Shown: positions 7,391-12,463 of the stretch, one piece after another
Position numbering within the stretch: the stretch's first letter is position 1
Layout: each line of letters opens with the position of its first letter
Assembly (NCBI GenBank): GCA_005790265.1
Contig: SXVE01000227.1
Span: 1 to 12,463, forward strand
Source of the DNA: Acidobacteriota bacterium
GTDB taxonomy: Bacteria; Acidobacteriota; Blastocatellia; Pyrinomonadales; Pyrinomonadaceae
DNA length: 12,463 nt
Direction of reading: 5' to 3'
Position numbers and translations under genes: made by a program
The notes under the pieces: generated by a model
What the model saw: only the letters and a program-made list of their open reading frames with translations
Told to the model about the DNA's origin: nothing
The model's database searches: none

Positions 7391-10090
7391 ATGACGCCAG
7401 ATAAATGGAAGAAAATTGATGAAATTTTTCAGAAAGCGGTTGATTGTCCGGCAGCTCAACGGGCATCTTTTGTTCGACAGCTGTGCGGCGATGATGTTGA
7501 ACTGCAAGCCGAAGTAGAACTGCTTATTTCCAACAGCGTTACCGGCAATTCATTTCTCGAAGCGCCGGTTTGGTCGGATGATATTTTTTCTCAAGTTACT
7601 TTAAGAGATAAAATCGCTTCGTTTTTCGATGAAGACGATGTTCATTGCCAAAAAGACGATTGGCACGTCGGGCAAACAATCGGTCCGTATCATTTGGATG
7701 AAGAAATAGGTCGAGGCGGAATGGGCGTTGTTTATTTGGCATCGCGCGAACAGGATTTCCGCCAGAAAGTCGCGCTGAAAATCGTCAAGCGCGGAATGGA
7801 CACGGATTTTGTTTTGCGCCGCTTCAGACAAGAACGACGCGTGCTCGCGGCGCTCGATCACCCGCATATCGCGCGTTTGCTCGATGGCGGAACCACTGCG
7901 GACGGGCGACCGTATCTGGTAATGGAATATATCGAAGGCTTGCCGATTGACCGTTTTTGTGACGAACAAAAATTAACGATTGCCGAACGTTTAAGATTGT
8001 TTCAATCGGTTTGTTCCGCCGTTGCTTTTTCACATCAGCGGTTGGTTATTCATCGCGACATCAAACCATCGAATATTTTGGTGACGAAAGACGGAACGCC
8101 CAAACTGCTCGATTTCGGAATTGCCAAACTGCTCGATCCGGCGCTCGCCTCGCCGAGCTATCAGCCGACCGCGACCGCTGCCCGAATGATGACGCCGGAT
8201 TACGCCAGCCCCGAACAATTGCGCGGCGAAGAAGTAACGACCGTCAGCGATGTTTACAGTCTCGGCGTGCTGCTGTATTTTCTTTTGACCGGACATCTGC
8301 CTTTTAATTTTGCGATTGCCGCCCAGCGCGGCAATTTCGCTCAGATCGTCTCCGAACAAAAACCGGAAAGACCGAGCGCCATCGTGACGGGAAGCCGCAA
8401 AACCACGCTCAAAAATACCGGCGGACAAATTGATAAAAATTTTTCGACCGCAGTCGCGGAAAATCGCCGCACGCAGCCGGAACGATTGCGGCGCTATCTC
8501 GCCGAAGATTTGGACAACATCGTTCTTAAAGCGCTGCGCAAAGAAGCGGATAGGCGTTATTCTTCCGTCGAACAATTTTCCGAAGATATCCGGCGTCATT
8601 TAAGCGGTTTGCCGGTCAAAGCGCGCGGCGACGATTTCGTTTATAAATCGCGCAAATTTATTCAAAGGCACAAAACCGGCGTTGTTGCCGCCGCTCTTTT
8701 AACCGTGACGCTTGCCGGCGGAATCACGGCGACCGGATGGCAGACGACAATCGCCAATCAGGAACGCGCGCGCGCCGAATTTGAAAAAGAGCGCGCCGAA
8801 CGCCGTTTCGATGAATCGCGCCGCCTGACCGAATCTTTAATGTTCGAGATGCACGATGCGATTCAAAATCTGCAGGGCGCGACAGCGGCGCGCGAGCTGT
8901 TGGCGAAAAGAACGCTCGAACATCTTGATAATCTCGCTTCGGAAGCCGCCGGAGACGCCGGGTTGCAGCGCGAACTTGCCATCGCTTACATCAATCTCGG
9001 CAACGTTCAGGGAAATCCGTATTATCCAAATTTGGGCGACACGAACGGCGCGCTGGCGAGCTACCGCAAATCCGAAAATTTATCCGCCGCTTTATCGGCT
9101 GATCAACCGGAAAACGTTAAATTGCAGCGTCTCTACTGGCTGACGCAAATCCGCATCGGCGATGTTTTGACGGCGCAGGGAGATTGGCAAAACGGGAAAC
9201 AAATTTACACTCAAGCGCTTTCGCTCATCGAAAAATTAGCGGCAGCCAATCCGGCGGAAAAATCTCTGCGTGCTGACGTGGCGAGCAGTTATGACCGGCA
9301 GGAAAATATATCGGTCAAAGCCGACGATTTTCAGGGAGCGCTCGCTTACTACGGAAAAGCGTTGGAATTTTTTGAACAGATGGCAGACAGTAATCCGGGC
9401 GACGATGCGATTCTGCGGTCACTCGCTGCCGCTCACGGCAAAATCGGCATCACTCACGTCAAAGCCGGAGCGCCGGAAAAAGCATTGCCGAGCTACGAAA
9501 AACTTTTGCGAATCAACGAATCGCGCTTGGAGAAAGATCCGTCGAACGCCGTGACGCTCGACGATGTCGCCGGAAGTCGGCGCGTGATGGGCGACGCGCT
9601 GACCGCTCTCGGCGATTACCGAAAAGCCTTTGAAAATTACAACAAACAGCTGCAAATATACAACCAATTAGCCGCCGCCGATTCGGTCAACATCAAAACC
9701 GCCGTCGAGCTTGCCGTCGCTTATCAGCGTTTGGGAATTCTGGAAACCAAAATCAAAAATTTTGCAAAAGCGCTTGAAAATCACGAAAAAGCTTTAACGG
9801 TTCTGCGCCAAGTTGAATTAAAAAATCCAGCCAGCACGTTTATCCTCGACCAATTACCGGCGGCGTATTATTATCTCGGACAAGTCAATTTCGCACTCGC
9901 CTCGTCCGCAAAAACCGTCGCCGTCAAAAACATTCGCTTGGAAAAAGCGTGCTCTTTTCTGGCACAAAATAAAAAAGATTACTCTCAAATTTCTGTTCCA
10001 AACGCCGCACTGCCTGAAGGTGAAAATTTATTGAACGCCATCGAAAAACGACTCGCCGAATGCCAAAGCGGTTTAGCTGAAATTAAATAA
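7391..10090 (+). CDS. Transmembrane Ser/Thr protein kinase with C-terminal TPR repeats (PknB-like)
   Basis: Hanks-type kinase that phosphorylates proteins on Ser/Thr from the cytoplasm, with a C-terminal TPR array for protein contacts. Residues 1-55 are a helical leader (DKWKKIDEIFQKAV...) typical of Acidobacteriota and Planctomycetes kinases. The kinase domain spans about 98-405: glycine loop GRGGMGVV (107-114), ATP lysine K130 in VALK, catalytic loop HRDIKPSN with D223 and N228, DFG 241-243, and SPEQ 273-276 with the downstream DVYSLGVLLY helix. All key catalytic residues are intact, so it should be active. One membrane helix follows (about 429-450), then a charged coiled linker (457-480) and TPR-like helical pairs (about 525-835). 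The TPR part would lie on the non-cytoplasmic side if there is only this helix. ATG 7391 is the first start that includes the leader. The gene is alone; no ECF sigma factor gene, a frequent neighbour of this type, is adjacent. Confidence 0.95.
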   Translation: MTPDKWKKIDEIFQKAVDCPAAQRASFVRQLCGDDVELQAEVELLISNSVTGNSFLEAPVWSDDIFSQVTLRDKIASFFDEDDVHCQKDDWHVGQTIGPYHLDEEIGRGGMGVVYLASREQDFRQKVALKIVKRGMDTDFVLRRFRQERRVLAALDHPHIARLLDGGTTADGRPYLVMEYIEGLPIDRFCDEQKLTIAERLRLFQSVCSAVAFSHQRLVIHRDIKPSNILVTKDGTPKLLDFGIAKLLDPALASPSYQPTATAARMMTPDYASPEQLRGEEVTTVSDVYSLGVLLYFLLTGHLPFNFAIAAQRGNFAQIVSEQKPERPSAIVTGSRKTTLKNTGGQIDKNFSTAVAENRRTQPERLRRYLAEDLDNIVLKALRKEADRRYSSVEQFSEDIRRHLSGLPVKARGDDFVYKSRKFIQRHKTGVVAAALLTVTLAGGITATGWQTTIANQERARAEFEKERAERRFDESRRLTESLMFEMHDAIQNLQGATAARELLAKRTLEHLDNLASEAAGDAGLQRELAIAYINLGNVQGNPYYPNLGDTNGALASYRKSENLSAALSADQPENVKLQRLYWLTQIRIGDVLTAQGDWQNGKQIYTQALSLIEKLAAANPAEKSLRADVASSYDRQENISVKADDFQGALAYYGKALEFFEQMADSNPGDDAILRSLAAAHGKIGITHVKAGAPEKALPSYEKLLRINESRLEKDPSNAVTLDDVAGSRRVMGDALTALGDYRKAFENYNKQLQIYNQLAAADSVNIKTAVELAVAYQRLGILETKIKNFAKALENHEKALTVLRQVELKNPASTFILDQLPAAYYYLGQVNFALASSAKTVAVKNIRLEKACSFLAQNKKDYSQISVPNAALPEGENLLNAIEKRLAECQSGLAEIK

Positions 10091-10818
10091 TTCGCAGTAA
10101 CGCAATATTGTTAAAAGCGCGTCTGATAATTTAAATACAGTCAATCTTTCTCTATTTCACTGAAACATTGCACATCAAGACCAAATAAAATTATTTCGCT
10201 TGGTTAGTAAGATTCTGCTTTATTACCAAAACGGCATATAAAAACACTGCTCTCATTTTTTCCAAACTCGCCGAGCGCTAAACCAAGTTCGTCTCTCGGT
10301 CGGAGAGCTAAATCGGAATAACCTGATAAGTTGAAATTCATTAGTCACAGAACTGCCCTAATTTATTGAAAGAATCAATTTTTGTAACTAAACAATGTAA
10401 TAAACGAATGCAACCATATATGTTATCAGACCCAATGATTAAATTCTCAGCAATGGCAGCTATTTAGGTGAATCGTAAAATCGTGGTTCCCGGCGGTTTG
10501 CGCGCTCGGATTTTTCTCTTGACGATTTCGCGCAAAAATATTTCTTGTCTTTGTTTGGCAACTTCTGTATTTTTATCTCGTCGCTTAATTCTGTTATCTG
10601 TTGAGGTCAAACTGCTAATGCCAGCTTTCAACTATTGGTCAGCATTTTGATACGGATTTTAGTTCCGTTCTCATTTTGGTCGTAAAACTCGAACAGCAAA
10701 TTGAAATTTTTGCTTTAGCTTTAGCCATTCAAACTTGATCGCATATTCAGGTATCTGAAACAAACTTTTTCGCGCATCGTCAGGAAATATGACGCTTGAA
10801 TAAAGCCGTTGGAAATAA
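10091..10818. other. AT-rich, gene-poor interval
   Basis: About 730 bases without a convincing gene. No RNA gene, insertion sequence end or strong terminator is seen. A 5-bp hairpin CTCTC/GAGAG lies near 10295-10309 without a T-tail. A 60-codon GTG frame (10468-10650, +) is hydrophobic and Ser/Leu/Arg-rich but has no ribosome-binding site and is probably chance. The minus strand contains several short, protein-like stretches separated by stops and frame changes, including 10204-10341 and 10628-10714, so the interval may hold decayed genes. Confidence 0.6.
10204..10341 (-). pseudogene. Possible sialidase-like C-terminal gene remnant (45 codons)
   Basis: A 45-codon minus-strand frame from ATG (10341-10339) to TAA, with a stop codon two codons before the ATG. 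It contains GYSDLALRPRDELGLALGEF, which recalls the 'YSDLAVLPDGTIGLLYE' type of segment near the C-terminal end of bacterial exo-alpha-sialidases (GH33). That comparison is from memory of the family pattern and covers only about 30 residues. No continuation of such a protein can be found in any minus-strand frame upstream (10342-10480). If real, it is a fragment rather than a working gene. A carbohydrate-porin strand is another possible reading, and coincidence cannot be excluded. Confidence 0.22.
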
Positions 10819-10980
10819 ATGCAGCGAGCTTTTCAAACTGCGCTAAGAACATTGACCGTCGCCGAATATCGGGCGGAAATTAAACCGGGCAAACAAACTT
10901 TTGTCTTATTCATATTCATACTTGTATTTTTAATATTGATTTGCACACATCAACCCTTAAAACTCACAGCAGATTGGTGA
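10819..10980 (+). CDS. Possible small single-pass membrane protein (53 aa), stop overlapping next start
   Basis: A 53-codon frame begins with ATG right after an in-frame TAA (10816-10818) and has GGAAA (10811-10815) as a modest ribosome-binding site. Its product has a basic N-terminal part (five Arg/Lys between residues 3 and 25), one strongly hydrophobic stretch (about 27-43, FVLFIFILVFLILIC) and a short polar tail ending in W. The topology would be N-terminus inside. Its TGA (10978-10980) overlaps the GTG start (10977-10979) of the propeller sensor as GTGA, a classic translational-coupling arrangement. No family is recognised. A 43-codon minus-strand frame (10721-10852) partly overlaps, and an AT-rich leader can encode hydrophobic residues by chance, so the call is tentative. 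Confidence 0.3.
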   Translation: MQRAFQTALRTLTVAEYRAEIKPGKQTFVLFIFILVFLILICTHQPLKLTADW

Positions 10981-12463
10981 ACTCTCTTAAAACTTTCAGT
11001 TTGATATGTTTGTTTTCGCTCGCCGCCGCCGCCCAGTATCGTTTCGACTCGTGGACGACCGATAACGGATTGCCGCAGGCTTCGGTCAATTCGATTTTGC
11101 AGACGCGCGACGGGTTTTTGTGGATGACGACTTTCGGCGGTCTCGTGCGGTATGACGGGATGCGTTTTGACGTTTATAATTCGGGCAATACAAAAGGTTT
11201 GCGAACGAGTCGTTTTTTGAAACTGCTCGAAGATAAAGACGGCAATCTCTGGATTACGACCGAAGGTCAGGGAATCGCGCGCTTTCGTGACGGGATTTTT
11301 ACGACCTACACGACGGAAAACGGTTTGAACAGCAATCAGGTCGGGCGAGTTGATATTGATTCGGACGGCGATTTACTGATTGATGAACACGACCGAACGC
11401 TCGAATGGAAAAACGAGGCTTTTGTGCCGCTTGCCGCCGAAGAACCGGAAAATATTCTTTTTCGCACCGCGACGGGCGCGAGTTGGACTTTTAAGAATTC
11501 GCATTTGCGGAAAATCGAAAACGGGCGCGCGGCGGTTGATTTGGTGACGGATTTTAACGTGCTGCGCGTTTTTCAGGATTCAAAAGATCGGCTCTGGATC
11601 GCCGCCGACAAAAATCTTTTGCTGATGCTCAAAGACAGCAAGCTGACGAGTTATTCGCAGGCGGATAATTTTCCCGACGCGCGGTTTACGACCGTTTTTG
11701 AAGATCGGCAAGGCGCAATTTGGTTCGGCACGCCCGTCGGTCTGGTGCGTTACAAAGATGAAAAATTCACCCGTTACGCGGCGGCTGACGGATTGACCGG
11801 CGATGTCGTCACAGCCGTTTATCAAGACCGTGAAAACACGATTTGGGTCGGCACGCAGAAAGGTTTGAGCCGTCTGACGAGTCGCGCCGTCACGACTTAT
11901 TCGAGTGCCGACGGTTTGGCGGCGGACAATATCTATCCGATTTTTCAGGACGCGGCGGGTAAAATCTGGATCGGTTCGTGGTCGGGTCTGACGGTTTACG
12001 AGAACGGCGTTTTTCAAAATGTCGGCGAGCGTTTCGGGGCGGCGAACGATAATGTGACGGCTTTAACGGAAGACTTGGACGGAAATCTCTGGCTCGGATT
12101 TTGGTCGGGCGAGGTTAAACGCTGGAAAAACGGTGAGCCGACGAATTTTCTGCTTAAAAATTCCGGCGCGAACGTCCGAGTCATTTACCAGGACCAAACC
12201 GGAAATATGTGGTTCGGCACGAGCGAAAATCTGGTTAGATTGCAGGACGGCAAACTGACCGTCTTTACGACGAACGACGGAATTTCCGGCGAACAGATTT
12301 TCGCATTGCACGAAGACCGGGAGGGAAATCTCTGGATCGGCACGGATGCCGGTTTGACCGTTTACCGGGACGGAAAATTTACCGCTTTGAAAGGCGCGGA
12401 AGAAGTTCCGGCGAACATCGTGCGTTCGATTTACGAAGACGCGGACGGCACACTTTGGTTCGG
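10977..12463 (+). CDS. Secreted Reg_prop beta-propeller sensor protein, N-terminal part (cut by window end)
   Basis: An open frame of 495 codons plus two bases runs off the window end. It starts with GTG, and no ATG fits the signal peptide. Residues 1-20 form a signal peptide (MNSLKTF, hydrophobic core, cleavage near AAAAQ). The rest is a series of roughly 45-residue propeller blades with the two-component-regulator-propeller signature (DxxGxLWxGTxxGLxRxxDG): for example GFLWMTTFGGLVRYDG (from residue 46), GNLWITTEGQGIARF, GAIWFGTPVGLVRY, GKIWIGSWSGLTVYENG and GNLWIGTDAGLTVYRDG. About ten carry the W; two in between are degenerate (SDGDLLIDEHDRTLEW and GASWTFKNSHLRKIENG). Family members usually continue with a Y_Y_Y domain, a membrane helix and a histidine kinase, GGDEF or HTH output; that part lies beyond the edge, so the output cannot be named. 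The Shine-Dalgarno is weak; TTG at 10974 is an adjacent alternative start. The stop of a 53-codon ORF overlaps the start. Confidence 0.93.
   Translation, partial: MNSLKTFSLICLFSLAAAAQYRFDSWTTDNGLPQASVNSILQTRDGFLWMTTFGGLVRYDGMRFDVYNSGNTKGLRTSRFLKLLEDKDGNLWITTEGQGIARFRDGIFTTYTTENGLNSNQVGRVDIDSDGDLLIDEHDRTLEWKNEAFVPLAAEEPENILFRTATGASWTFKNSHLRKIENGRAAVDLVTDFNVLRVFQDSKDRLWIAADKNLLLMLKDSKLTSYSQADNFPDARFTTVFEDRQGAIWFGTPVGLVRYKDEKFTRYAAADGLTGDVVTAVYQDRENTIWVGTQKGLSRLTSRAVTTYSSADGLAADNIYPIFQDAAGKIWIGSWSGLTVYENGVFQNVGERFGAANDNVTALTEDLDGNLWLGFWSGEVKRWKNGEPTNFLLKNSGANVRVIYQDQTGNMWFGTSENLVRLQDGKLTVFTTNDGISGEQIFALHEDREGNLWIGTDAGLTVYRDGKFTALKGAEEVPANIVRSIYEDADGTLWF

Noticed and set aside
8030..8599. Minus-strand 189-codon ORF
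   Set aside because: Antisense to the kinase catalytic domain, whose HRD, DFG and SPEQ motifs prove the plus frame.
10468..10650. 60-codon GTG ORF on the plus strand
   Set aside because: No ribosome-binding site, unusual Ser/Leu/Arg-rich hydrophobic composition, and a minus-strand frame over the same bases is equally open.

Overview
All confident genes in this 12.5 kb window lie on the + strand. The gene types suggest an Acidobacteriota genome, possibly Blastocatellia/Pyrinomonadaceae. The pointers are a modular surface protein with a CSLREA-type segment, DUF11-like, dockerin-like and cohesin-like modules; a PknB-like kinase fused to a TPR-rich C-terminus; and a periplasmic Reg_prop beta-propeller sensor. 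This assignment is inference from family habits. No rRNA, tRNA or marker gene is present to confirm it. Coding DNA is moderately GC-rich and the gaps are clearly AT-richer.

Layout. 1-3252: the 3' part of a large secreted beta-helix protein, probably cut by the window edge. It is closed by a very strong 18-bp hairpin terminator (3319-3361). 3253-3732: a gap with one doubtful 75-codon GTG ORF. 3733-5526: an intracellular glycoside hydrolase family 2 enzyme with both catalytic glutamates present. 5631-7160: an exported serine hydrolase of the beta-lactamase/CubicO type, followed by a long GC-rich hairpin (7201-7241). 7391-10090: a membrane-anchored Ser/Thr protein kinase with TPR repeats. 10091-10976: a gene-poor, AT-rich stretch with minus-strand protein-like scraps (one resembling a sialidase C-terminal motif) and a 53-codon single-TM ORF. 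10977-12463 and beyond the edge: a GTG-started, secreted Reg_prop beta-propeller sensor.

Working together: the genes look like separate transcription units rather than one operon, because gaps are 100-890 bp and two hairpins separate them. The common theme is surface and carbohydrate/cell-wall biology plus signalling: a modular outer-surface protein, a glycosidase, a penicillin-binding-protein-like hydrolase and two sensors (kinase/TPR and propeller). No defence island, CRISPR array, prophage or insertion sequence is visible. The least expected items are the cohesin-like and dockerin-like modules in one polypeptide, and the small transmembrane ORF whose stop codon overlaps the propeller gene's GTG start.
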